42,435 nucleotides of DNA, taken from assembly GCA_015064735.1 (NCBI GenBank), contig SVRP01000006.1:102037-144471 (forward strand), read 5' to 3'. The position numbers and the translations under genes were made by a program. The DNA comes from Oscillospiraceae bacterium. Lineage in GTDB: Bacteria; Bacillota; Clostridia; Oscillospirales; CAG-272. Positions 25,811 through 33,840 of this stretch are shown piece by piece. Numbering within the stretch: position 1 is the first letter of the stretch; every line of letters begins with the position of its first letter. Under the pieces are notes generated by a model that worked only from the letters and a program-made list of their open reading frames with translations, had not been told where the DNA came from and did no database searches.

Positions 25811-28800
25811 TCAAAGTGTGATTCTGCGGAAGCCGCCGCCCGTAAAGTCTACGGTCTCGACTCTCTGCTCGCCGTTCTTGAAGATACGGAAGGATACTTT
25901 TCCCTCTCCCTGTACCGTTACCGTATCGTTCATAATAGAAAGCACCTCTCCGTCCTCGCTTTCACTAAGAACGGCAACGTCCTTAGTGCAAACGCATTTA
26001 AGCATCACACCGAAGGGTACGGGGAACTCATACTTCACGTTACCAAGTCTCAGCGCAGCGCTTCTCGCAAAGTCGGGGGATCTGTACCAATCCACCGCGA
26101 GGAAGTATACGTGTCTCGTTCCGTTTGCCTGACGGTAAACCGTAAACTCCACGTCGTCTCCCGTTTCCGCCCATATCTGCTCCTTGTCCACGGTATTTTG
26201 GCACAAACGCTTGATCTCACCCTCATAAAGAGCGCGGATAGCTGTATGCGCGGGATATTCCTTTGTATGGAATACAGTAAGCTCTCCCTTTCCTATGCGA
26301 TATACGCATACGAGAGGTCTGCCGCTGTCTGTATACGCCAACACCTCGTCAGGTGCGGACGGGTTAGAGCATACGTACAGTTCGACTCCCCCGACGGTAT
26401 CCTTAACAAATCTCGGCGCGCCGTCGGTCATTACAAGAGCATTCTTCCTTATTACCAGATTACCGCCAATTATCTCGCGGCGGGACGAGGTAACCGTCAG
26501 ATGTGCATCGGTAAGAAGCACTCTTCCCCCCTGCTTTACATAATCCGCGATCTTCCTTGCGTCCTCTCTTTCGCATCTGTTATAGCCCATGAATACCGTA
26601 GCTCCGTACTCACCCCAAAGCTCGGCTTTGCCCTCGGCGGGAATAACGTCGAGAATTCCGTAAGGAGTTCCGCTGTGGTAGCCCTGAGGTACGTCCTCGG
26701 GACAGCCGTGCACGTAAGCACTGCTTACGGGTTTTGCCTTGGGATATACTGACGTAAGAAGATCCCAGCTATCCTCGGCTACGGTCTGGGGCGCGTCTCT
26801 GTGTCCCCACGTTTTATTCTTTCCGAAGAATGTTATTCCGTCATCCCGTCCGTGAACGAATGTAATGGGAGTATAAAAGCTTCCGCTTCGTGTATGGGTA
26901 GAAACGTATTTATAAAAATCCTGTTGCTGCTTCAAATGATTTCTACACGCCTCGCCGAAGCGATGATGGTGCTCGTAGTACTCTTCAAGATGCCACAAGC
27001 CCTCCTCGGTATTTATATCGTGAGCTCCCTGCATGTATGAAGCGTAGAGAGCCAGACGGTAACGGCGGTAACGCGCGGGACTTTCATGCGGGGTGGATGA
27101 CCACTGCACCGCATGATGAACTCCGAAAGTGGGCATACCGTATTCCTTTACAACTCCGCGAAGGAATCCCATTATAGGCTCCATGGTCTGGTACATAGTC
27201 TCGGCGCCAAGCCAGCTGTATCCTGCTTCAGCCATGTATTTGAACGTGCAGGCGGGGCCCGTATGACGGGTGTCTGTCTCCTGTCTTCCGGCACGGAGCG
27301 AGTCAATACTCTTTTTGTGCTCGTCTTGGTAGTCGTCAAATTGTTTTCTGTCAGCGTAAACGTTCATAACGCCGTTGTTATAATAATAACATCCGCTACC
27401 ATACCGAGAAGACGTATTCTTTGGAGCCTCCTCGTAGGCATAGCGCATGAGATCATACTTTTGCTCGTCGAAAAGACTTTCCGCATTTCTTATTCCCCAA
27501 TAGAATTGCGCGCCGTCTCGCTCATGCGCTTGGATTCCAAGAAATCCCTTTCCGCGAAGAAGCTCTTCGTCGGGCTGGGAAGAAAGTCCGGGAAGCTCCC
27601 TGCCGTCCGCCATAAGCACGTATTTCATATCAAGCTCCTTCATGAGCCTGCGGAATTTCTCAAACACCTTTTTATTAAGAAGCTTGGTTCCCGACCAACG
27701 GTAGGTAGGGCGAATGGTTATAAAATCGCCGATGCCGTTGGAAATATACCACGAAAGATATTCCTCCATGCTGTCAGTATCCTGACGAATGTATACCATA
27801 TCTCCGGTTCCCGTAATAACACGGTCTTCGGTCTTATGTACGATCCTCTTGACCGTTCCCCTGACTTCGCCGCCGTCATAAATAAGACGGAAGGATGCGT
27901 TTTCACAAAGCTTTCCGCAATCAAAAAGCATTCCGTGTAGTCCCTTTTCGTGGAACACCCACTCGCGCTTACCCCAAAGAGCGTCGCTCTCAAATACTAC
28001 CTCAACACGGAGATTCGGGCGTTCGGTACGTACGAGCACCCTTGCCTTTCCTCCTGACGGAGCCGCCTCGGATACGGCAATTATAGAAAGCTCCGAAGCC
28101 GGCTGTTCAATAACTCCCACCTCGTAAAAGGTATAAGGCAGGGGGTCGTGATAGTCGGATATAAGCTCGTAAGACAGCGTATTATGCTCCGCGAGAAGCT
28201 CCGAGGGCAAGGCGATTTCCCATTCGGAATGTCTGTGGCAACGCTCGAATATCTCCCCGTTATATATTACCTTTCCGTTGAGCTTTACCTTGAATTCGGG
28301 AAGCTCCTTGCGGCTCAGATACTGAGCCGTCCAATCCATGTGAGTGCGGTCCTGTACGCTTTCGTTGAATGAAGGCAAAAGATTCTGACCTATAGCCGAA
28401 AGGTGCGGCTGCTCGATATAACACTCTCCCTTGTAGCCCTTTCCCTCTACAAAAACAGCTACGTGAGCGGTATTTTCGGGAATTCGGACAGAAGCGAAAA
28501 GATGCTCTCCCGTATAGGTTCCCGCGGGAATATCTATAACTATGCTTTCGCTGATGGGGGCGGATATATCCCGGGGATCAACTCCCTCTTTCTTTAGGCG
28601 TATGTCTATTCGCATGCGGAGAAAGCCGTCCGCTCTGAAGGTCAGTCCCTTTGCGCTGACGGTAAGTCCCGCCTCCCATTCTGTCGGTACGGGATTCATT
28701 TTCAGATAGGAAAGCACAGGCTTCCACATAACCTTTTTATATATACGTTTCAAATAGTCCTCATACTTTTTGCAGGTCAGGGAGAGGCAGTATCTGTCGC

Positions 28801-29032
28801 GTATTGCATGCTTGGTATCAAGAGCGTCGGTAAGCATATGGTAAAGACGGGGTGTATCGGGCTCATCCTTCCAAAGATAATACTGCTCGGTCTCGCCGAC
28901 GGTAAACAAACGGTAATTTTTATCCGCCTTACGGTCAAGGTCAAAGCTTAGTTCAAAGGCTTTTCCCTTGGGTCTGACGGTAGCTCCCTTAGGCTCTTCG
29001 TTAAATATTTGGGTATACTTTTCAAATTCCAT
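25811..29032 (-). CDS. Large putative glycoside hydrolase, family not recognised
   Basis: This is a 1073-residue cytoplasmic protein (no signal peptide). Approximate layout: residues 1-380 beta-rich, including a carbohydrate-binding-like jelly roll (ESIVIDIPAGTYTGEHLFASV); 400-735 a TIM-barrel-like region with FITIRPTYRWSG, MKYVLMADGREL and FGVHHAVQWSS; then a Rossmann-like segment YGATVFMGYNRCEREDARK with VKQGGRVLLTDAH, resembling the trimerisation/GATase-like domain of GH42; then C-terminal beta domains. That order recalls GH42-type enzymes, but I cannot align catalytic glutamates. Candidate acids lie in GAETMYQTMEP and AHDINTEEGLWHLEE. ATG 29032 is chosen because AGGAG lies eight bases upstream. 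It is monocistronic with its own promoter and terminator, divergent from a rhamnosidase remnant. Confidence 0.65.
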   Translation of the reverse strand: MEFEKYTQIFNEEPKGATVRPKGKAFELSFDLDRKADKNYRLFTVGETEQYYLWKDEPDTPRLYHMLTDALDTKHAIRDRYCLSLTCKKYEDYLKRIYKKVMWKPVLSYLKMNPVPTEWEAGLTVSAKGLTFRADGFLRMRIDIRLKKEGVDPRDISAPISESIVIDIPAGTYTGEHLFASVRIPENTAHVAVFVEGKGYKGECYIEQPHLSAIGQNLLPSFNESVQDRTHMDWTAQYLSRKELPEFKVKLNGKVIYNGEIFERCHRHSEWEIALPSELLAEHNTLSYELISDYHDPLPYTFYEVGVIEQPASELSIIAVSEAAPSGGKARVLVRTERPNLRVEVVFESDALWGKREWVFHEKGLHGMLFDCGKLCENASFRLIYDGGEVRGTVKRIVHKTEDRVITGTGDMVYIRQDTDSMEEYLSWYISNGIGDFITIRPTYRWSGTKLLNKKVFEKFRRLMKELDMKYVLMADGRELPGLSSQPDEELLRGKGFLGIQAHERDGAQFYWGIRNAESLFDEQKYDLMRYAYEEAPKNTSSRYGSGCYYYNNGVMNVYADRKQFDDYQDEHKKSIDSLRAGRQETDTRHTGPACTFKYMAEAGYSWLGAETMYQTMEPIMGFLRGVVKEYGMPTFGVHHAVQWSSTPHESPARYRRYRLALYASYMQGAHDINTEEGLWHLEEYYEHHHRFGEACRNHLKQQQDFYKYVSTHTRSGSFYTPITFVHGRDDGITFFGKNKTWGHRDAPQTVAEDSWDLLTSVYPKAKPVSSAYVHGCPEDVPQGYHSGTPYGILDVIPAEGKAELWGEYGATVFMGYNRCEREDARKIADYVKQGGRVLLTDAHLTVTSSRREIIGGNLVIRKNALVMTDGAPRFVKDTVGGVELYVCSNPSAPDEVLAYTDSGRPLVCVYRIGKGELTVFHTKEYPAHTAIRALYEGEIKRLCQNTVDKEQIWAETGDDVEFTVYRQANGTRHVYFLAVDWYRSPDFARSAALRLGNVKYEFPVPFGVMLKCVCTKDVAVLSESEDGEVLSIMNDTVTVQGEGKVSFRIFKNGEQRVETVDFTGGGFRRITL

Positions 29033-29064
29033 GACAGTTCTCCTCATAAAAGTATTTCATTCAC

Positions 29065-29093
29065 ATTATAGCATGTTTATTTTTCATTTTCAA
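29065..29093 (-). promoter_or_regulatory. Promoter of the 1073-residue glycosidase gene
   Basis: Minus-strand TTGAAA (29093-29088), 17 bases, TATAAT (29070-29065). It is back to back with the plus-strand promoter at 29106. Confidence 0.7.
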
Positions 29094-29105
29094 TAGAAAA
29101 TAATA

Positions 29106-29134
29106 TTTACAATGTAAAAAAAACGTAGTATAAT
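29106..29134 (+). promoter_or_regulatory. Promoter of the rhamnosidase remnant and the 635-residue glycosidase gene
   Basis: TTTACA (29106-29111), 17 bases, TATAAT (29129-29134), 37 bases before GTG 29172. Confidence 0.7.
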
Positions 29135-29171
29135 GTTCTTAATGTGATCTTTCATTCTCAGAGGTACTACC

Positions 29172-29399
29172 GTGAAAAAACAATTTATAAAAGCGACAAG
29201 AGAATATTCCACACTCGATAAATTCGTACCCGCTCCCTTGTTCAGAAAGAGCTTTCTTATAAATGCTCCCCTTTCAAATGCCGATGTTTCTGTATGCGGC
29301 TTGGGTTTTTACCGTCTTTTTATAAACGGAACCGAGATAACCAAGGGGCATATCGCGCCGTATATCAGCAATCCCGACCAAGTTAAGATCATTAGGTAA
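29172..29399 (+). pseudogene. Truncated N-terminus of a GH78-type alpha-L-rhamnosidase
   Basis: This is a 75-codon frame from GTG 29172 with GAGG upstream. The protein matches the start of bacterial rhamnosidases: an N-terminal strand with PAPLFRKSF, then CGLGFYRLFINGTEITKGH and APYISNPDQ, the first beta-sandwich of GH78 enzymes. Complete enzymes have 700-1000 residues; here the frame stops directly after the DQV segment and the catalytic barrel is gone. The next gene begins 24 bases later with its own ribosome site, so a deletion probably joined this start region to the following gene. The peptide itself is unlikely to work. Confidence 0.75.
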
Positions 29400-29423
29400 A
29401 ATATGTTATTTTAGGAGATAAAA

Positions 29424-31331
29424 ATGGAACGTTGGTATTGGATAGAGCTTATAGGCTTTGACAATGAATCCCCCGATTTCGGCGTAGATAAATTCTTGTC
29501 GCGAAACGTTACGACAACCGGAGTTTCAATACTTTTCTCGCATATCGATTTTTTGTTTGAGAACAACCACGTTCTCCCCAAAAACGCTTGTTCCTACGGC
29601 GGACATGAATACAACAGCGAGCGCCGTCGCCAGGATTGGACGAAGGAGCAGCTTCGCGGACTTGTCAGCACCCTTAAGGAAAGAGGTATAAAGGTCTTTT
29701 TATCTTGCTTCGACATGACAAAATCCATCACCGACCCCGCATGGCTTACTTACGGAAACGAGGGCACTCCGAGACACGGAATTTCGCCCATAAAGCGTAT
29801 GGGGGCTCGAACGGTGGGAGATGAGATAATCGACAGAATAAATATAGCCATTGATTTTTACGGCTTTGACGGTCTACAGCTTGCCGACGGTCTTTCCTCG
29901 AACCGCCGCTCTATTGAAATCGGAGATTTTTCAGCTTCATTTTGCGCCGATTCGGAAATCAAAATTCCCAAAGAGCTTATGGGGGAAAATACCGAAGCGT
30001 ACGTCAAAAGACGGGAATGGATTTTGAAAAACGCGAGAATAGAGTGGACAAGATTCATAGCCGACCGCTGGGCGGAATTCTATGATAAGGTATTCGAAAA
30101 AATCAAAAAACCCATAATGTTCAACAACGCCTGGACACGCGACAGCTTTGAAGCGCTTTACCGTTACGGTCTCGATTACAGAAAATGTCATGCAAGCGAA
30201 GCATTTGCTGTAATGGTTGAGGAAAATTCGGCTACCCGCTCTATAACAGCCGCATGCGACGAGGGAGACGTGGATTTTCCCCTCTCTCAACGAAAGAACT
30301 TTACCTACGAATATGCTCTTATGCAACAGAATATCAGGCTGGTTACGAACGGACTCAAGCAGATAGCTCTTGCTCCCATAAGCGACACTATGGAACAGTG
30401 GGATGCGCTGCGGCATTGCCCTACCGAGCTTATGCGCTCAATAGTTCGCAGATACAATAATTTTGTTTTCCGAAACGGACGCTTTGAGGTCTGCTCGGAC
30501 GCTCCCCTTTATTGTCTGTCCGACGGAATACCCGCAACCGACTGGCAGTGGCTTGCTTCTACCGAGAGCTACCGAATCCCCCTTCCCGATCGAGTATGCT
30601 TCGCGGCGGTATGCAATCCCGATACGCTAGATACCGAGCTTGAGCATTTCTGCCAAAGAAAGCATTATTTCGGCTCGGCACTGCTCAACGAGCTTGTAAT
30701 GGGTGGTCTTAATCTCGGCGCTCAGCTCCCCCTCAATGAAATCGAAGACTTTACGAGTGCCAATTGCCTTATAGTAACCGACCTTAACACATACACAGAA
30801 AAACAAAAACAGATACTCGCAAAAGCGCAGATTCCCGTTTTAGTTATAGGTGAGAACGTAGAGCTTCCTCTTGAATGCTCGGCAAAATATGCGGGAGAAT
30901 ACATTTCTATCGCCATATACAACGCACGTGGAACGGACATCGATTTTGCGATTCTCAAAGCTCTTGATAAAATTATCGAGCCGACTCAGCCGACTCACGG
31001 AGAAATATGGACCGAGGCTCTCTCATACAGGAGAGTTGACGGATGCTTCTTCTCCGAGCTTTGCAAAATTCTCAACAGGAAATTCAACGCCGAGATTTCC
31101 CGCGACCCGGAGGTCAAGGTATTCTCCTTCCTCTGCGGAAAGGATAAATACGTTCTGCTCTCAAACGACGAATATGTCTATAACGTCTGTACGGTAGATT
31201 CCCCGTCGGAAATAAAAACCGCCGAGGCTCTTATGAAGGATAAGGGCTATAAGGTAAGACACGATAGCCACAGCTTCACCGTCCGCATCCCACCGAGGTG
31301 TGTGGAGATAGTAAGGCTTGAAGCGGAATAA
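29424..31331 (+). CDS. Putative TIM-barrel glycoside hydrolase, family not recognised
   Basis: This is a 635-residue cytoplasmic protein with AGGAG before ATG 29424. Residues 1-380 look like a TIM barrel: TTTGVSILFSHIDFLFEN, ERGIKVFLSCFDM, DFYGFDGLQLADGLS, KPIMFNNAWTRDS and NGLKQIALAPISD occur in the order of successive barrel strands. Asp in GLQLADG and Glu in AFAVMVEENSAT are candidate catalytic residues (inference). Residues about 410-510 form a Rossmann-like domain (NCLIVTDLNTYTEKQKQIL, IPVLVIGENVEL), and the C-terminus is a small beta domain. This barrel plus GATase-like plus beta order is that of GH42 and relatives and parallels the 1073-residue protein. It follows a truncated rhamnosidase start, so it may act on rhamnose-containing glycans. 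Confidence 0.65.
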   Translation: MERWYWIELIGFDNESPDFGVDKFLSRNVTTTGVSILFSHIDFLFENNHVLPKNACSYGGHEYNSERRRQDWTKEQLRGLVSTLKERGIKVFLSCFDMTKSITDPAWLTYGNEGTPRHGISPIKRMGARTVGDEIIDRINIAIDFYGFDGLQLADGLSSNRRSIEIGDFSASFCADSEIKIPKELMGENTEAYVKRREWILKNARIEWTRFIADRWAEFYDKVFEKIKKPIMFNNAWTRDSFEALYRYGLDYRKCHASEAFAVMVEENSATRSITAACDEGDVDFPLSQRKNFTYEYALMQQNIRLVTNGLKQIALAPISDTMEQWDALRHCPTELMRSIVRRYNNFVFRNGRFEVCSDAPLYCLSDGIPATDWQWLASTESYRIPLPDRVCFAAVCNPDTLDTELEHFCQRKHYFGSALLNELVMGGLNLGAQLPLNEIEDFTSANCLIVTDLNTYTEKQKQILAKAQIPVLVIGENVELPLECSAKYAGEYISIAIYNARGTDIDFAILKALDKIIEPTQPTHGEIWTEALSYRRVDGCFFSELCKILNRKFNAEISRDPEVKVFSFLCGKDKYVLLSNDEYVYNVCTVDSPSEIKTAEALMKDKGYKVRHDSHSFTVRIPPRCVEIVRLEAE

Positions 31332-31341
31332 TATCAACAAA

Positions 31342-31382
31342 AAAGATGCTGTCTCAAATTTTCTTTGAAACAGCATCTTTTT
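31342..31382. terminator. Bidirectional terminator (TGTCTC family)
   Basis: 17-bp stem with one C-A mismatch (31342-31358 with 31364-31380), A-run before and T-run after. It serves the 635-residue gene and the converging PlsC-like gene. Confidence 0.88.
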
Positions 31383-32686
31383 TATGTATTTTCCTTTGCG
31401 CTCTTGGCAGAATCAACCGACCGCCGTCTTGTTCGCTTCATTTTGTAAAGCTCCTCGGTTGCAAGACGCGCCTTGGTAACCGAAACGTTTTCCTTGGGAA
31501 AACAGAAATAAGAAAACTCGTTATCTCCTATTCCGATAACATCTCCCAGCTCGTACCAATAATAATCGGAATACAGCGTGTGGGAAAACACCGCCGACTG
31601 CCTGTAATCAAGCTTTCCGTCAGCTCCCGTAAGGCGGAATCCGTCAAGATTGTGGGTCAGGTGGCCCTCTCCTATCTTACAAACGCCGTCAAGATTGACC
31701 TGAACAGCAATATCCACGTCTTCATCCAACAAATATGTTCCCTCTTCAAGCTCACGGCGGACACACTCTCTTTGCCATGTATACCAATCGGGTATGTGAG
31801 AAAACTCGGTTTCCCCTTCGGAAGCGGCAAGCTGACCGTACTCGTCCATCTCCCACTGCTTACCGCAAGCATGGCAGGTAAGAGTTATTCCCTTTCCCTC
31901 CATTTGATTTTCCGCATTACAGTGGGGACACTTATACAGAATTCTGTGCAGACCGTCGGCACGGAAAGGAACGTCAATAGATACCTTGTTATCCCTTTGC
32001 CACGCAAAGTTATCAAAAGCAAAAGCTTCATCGAGAAGCGCGTCAAGTTCGTCAACCGACTTCTCTTTGATCTCCTCGGGGGTCGCAATACACTTAACGT
32101 GCGCGCTCACCTTAACGTCTCTTATTTGAAGCATATTGTAAAGGGGATCTCGGTGGAACGCACCCTCCGTGATAACCGTTACCACGGGAACCCCCAAGCG
32201 CTTCATGAGAGCGCCCATTCCTCTTGGCAGAGTCGTAGCGCATCCGTCAAAGGAATATCCCGCTTCGGGGTACATAAGCACACTGGTCTTATTTTCATAA
32301 AGCATATATTTTATGTCGCTTATGAGGGATATGTCCGAAACGTATTTGTGCGTAGGGGTACATCCAAGAAGGCGCATCAGCTTTCCCAAAATTCCCGACA
32401 TAGCGTCAACAGAGGTTACTATTCCCATTCTTCTCGGATAAAAAATACCAAAGGCAAGCTTCATATCCGTAAAGCTTGAATGATTCATAAGTATAAGGCA
32501 GGGTTGCTTACCCACAAGCTCCATGCGCTCCTCGGTATATGTAAATCCCGTCTTTTTTAGGGTGGGAGCAGATACCGCGCGAACAACGGTAGCAAGAAAT
32601 CTGCTCGGCTTCAAGGGCTTTTTGTGCTTCAGACGGGGCAGCTTTAATACTTCATCGTAGGATAGCTCAATTGTTTTAATTTTCAT
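31382..32686 (-). CDS. PlsC-like phospholipid/glycerol acyltransferase with inserted zinc ribbon
   Basis: This is a 434-residue protein from ATG 32686. Residues 60-230 are an LPLAT domain: NHSSFTD with the HX4D catalytic pair His69-Asp74, and YPEAGYS (139-145), matching the acceptor-binding motif with Glu141. After the acyltransferase comes a zinc ribbon with CPHC (253-256) and CHAC (271-274), then about 160 residues of mostly beta structure. Such fusions are typical of clostridial 1-acyl-glycerol-3-phosphate-acyltransferase-like proteins, whose exact acceptor is unproven. Longer upstream starts overlap the promoter (-10 at 32751-32746), so ATG 32686, with AGGA upstream, is preferred. It ends at the shared terminator and is otherwise alone. 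Confidence 0.87.
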   Translation of the reverse strand: MKIKTIELSYDEVLKLPRLKHKKPLKPSRFLATVVRAVSAPTLKKTGFTYTEERMELVGKQPCLILMNHSSFTDMKLAFGIFYPRRMGIVTSVDAMSGILGKLMRLLGCTPTHKYVSDISLISDIKYMLYENKTSVLMYPEAGYSFDGCATTLPRGMGALMKRLGVPVVTVITEGAFHRDPLYNMLQIRDVKVSAHVKCIATPEEIKEKSVDELDALLDEAFAFDNFAWQRDNKVSIDVPFRADGLHRILYKCPHCNAENQMEGKGITLTCHACGKQWEMDEYGQLAASEGETEFSHIPDWYTWQRECVRRELEEGTYLLDEDVDIAVQVNLDGVCKIGEGHLTHNLDGFRLTGADGKLDYRQSAVFSHTLYSDYYWYELGDVIGIGDNEFSYFCFPKENVSVTKARLATEELYKMKRTRRRSVDSAKSAKENT

Positions 32687-32745
32687 AATCCATGTCATTC
32701 CTATTCTTTTACAAATTCCGAATGTGTTAAATCCTCTGCAAAAAT

Positions 32746-32774
32746 ATTGTATCACATTTTCGCGTTTTTTTCAA
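32746..32774 (-). promoter_or_regulatory. Promoter of the PlsC-like gene
   Basis: Minus-strand TTGAAA (32774-32769), 17 bases, TACAAT (32751-32746) with an extended TG-N. It places the start of transcription inside the longest reading frame. Confidence 0.65.
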
Positions 32775-32910
32775 GTATCTTCGGAAATAAAATGGGCTTG
32801 TGGTTGATCTGATTGCCACAAAAGGCACTGTGTAATACCAACGGCAAGAAAAATCTTAAGGTTGTTTGTAATTTTAATGCTATTCTATTTCTCTAAATTG
32901 CAAAAATCGA

Positions 32911-32940
32911 TTGACAATGTTATTGAAGACATGGTATAAT
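32911..32940 (+). promoter_or_regulatory. Promoter of the 235-residue lipoprotein gene
   Basis: TTGACA (32911-32916), 18-base spacer, TATAAT (32935-32940), 27 bases before ATG 32968. The stretch 32775-32910 holds nothing I recognise. Confidence 0.8.
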
Positions 32941-32967
32941 AAGCCATACTTTTTTAGGAGGAATAAT

Positions 32968-33675
32968 ATGAAAAAGCTTTTAATTTTTATGCTGGCAATT
33001 TTATTGTGTCTTGGCACATCTGTTGTTTTGATTTCCTGTGATGATAAGCAGGATGCAACGGAAAGCACACCCACCGAGGGTACACCTACAAAAGATACGT
33101 GGGCAGGACTGAGTGCAGAGGATAGCCTTGATAAATTAGACAACTATACGCTAACCATTGAAGGAAAAATGTCCGTAACACAGAACGGGCAGGCTGAAGG
33201 CGTATCCGATATGAAGCAGGTTACCAAAATAGCCGACGGTAAAATAGAAATCATTCTGTATGGCAAAAACGAAAATGGAGAAATGGAGCCGGCTGAGGAT
33301 AGTATGATCTTAGATGGCGAAATGGCACAGTCTCAAAAGACACAGAACAATCAGCTTATCGGAGTCATCCTTGGAGAATATGAGAATTTCGTTTATGACA
33401 GCGAAACAGACAGTTACAGTATAACAGAAACAATTGTTGTTGAAAAGGAAATGGACGGCTTTTCGATGGATCCTTCTACCGGAAATATGGTACCGATCAA
33501 GGTTGACACGAAGATAACCATCAAAAATGCCAAAGTAAACTTGACACAGGACGGAAAGCTTGCAATCCTCGTTTGCGACTATACTCAAGAAATGAATATG
33601 GGTGGGCAGATCACCACCACCGGCGGTCTTACAACATGGACTGTTACTGACTACGGTACGACAGTTATCGGATAA
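32968..33675 (+). CDS. Lipoprotein of unknown function
   Basis: This is a 235-residue protein with TTAGGAGGAATAAT directly before the ATG. The signal peptide ends in lipobox LISC with Cys24. A Thr/Glu/Pro-rich linker follows to about residue 48. The mature part is beta-strand rich (YTLTIEGKMSVTQNG, MKQVTKIADGKIEIILYG, TKITIKNAKVNLTQDGKL), a pattern seen in LolA- or LppX-like lipoproteins that hold hydrophobic ligands or serve as stress-related surface proteins. That is only a fold impression; I recognise no named family. It is monocistronic, with consensus promoter and a GGACACATCAT hairpin downstream. Confidence 0.8.
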   Translation: MKKLLIFMLAILLCLGTSVVLISCDDKQDATESTPTEGTPTKDTWAGLSAEDSLDKLDNYTLTIEGKMSVTQNGQAEGVSDMKQVTKIADGKIEIILYGKNENGEMEPAEDSMILDGEMAQSQKTQNNQLIGVILGEYENFVYDSETDSYSITETIVVEKEMDGFSMDPSTGNMVPIKVDTKITIKNAKVNLTQDGKLAILVCDYTQEMNMGGQITTTGGLTTWTVTDYGTTVIG

Positions 33676-33690
33676 TTATATAAATAAAAA

Positions 33691-33740
33691 ATATTGGACA
33701 CATCATGTGAGCAAAAGCCCAAAATGATGTGTCCGAAATT
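33691..33740 (+). terminator. Hairpin of the GGACACATCAT family after the lipoprotein gene
   Basis: Perfect 11-bp inverted repeat (33696-33706 with 33724-33734) with a 17-base loop. The T-run after it is weak and broken. Confidence 0.7.
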
Positions 33741-33767
33741 TATTACTTTTTATCGCTCAACAACGGA

Positions 33768-33796
33768 TTGACAACATAATTACTTTTTGATATAAT
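33768..33796 (+). promoter_or_regulatory. Perfect consensus promoter of the 738-residue glycosidase gene
   Basis: TTGACA (33768-33773), 17 bases, TATAAT (33791-33796), 44 bases before ATG 33841. Confidence 0.85.
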
Positions 33797-33840
33797 GACA
33801 ACACCGTATACCATATAATATCGTTATTCGGAGGATTCAT

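Noticed and set aside
31346-32479. 377-codon plus-strand frame opposite the PlsC-like gene
   Set aside because: The minus-strand frame has catalytic and zinc-ribbon motifs; the plus-strand frame begins inside a terminator and looks like a shadow.
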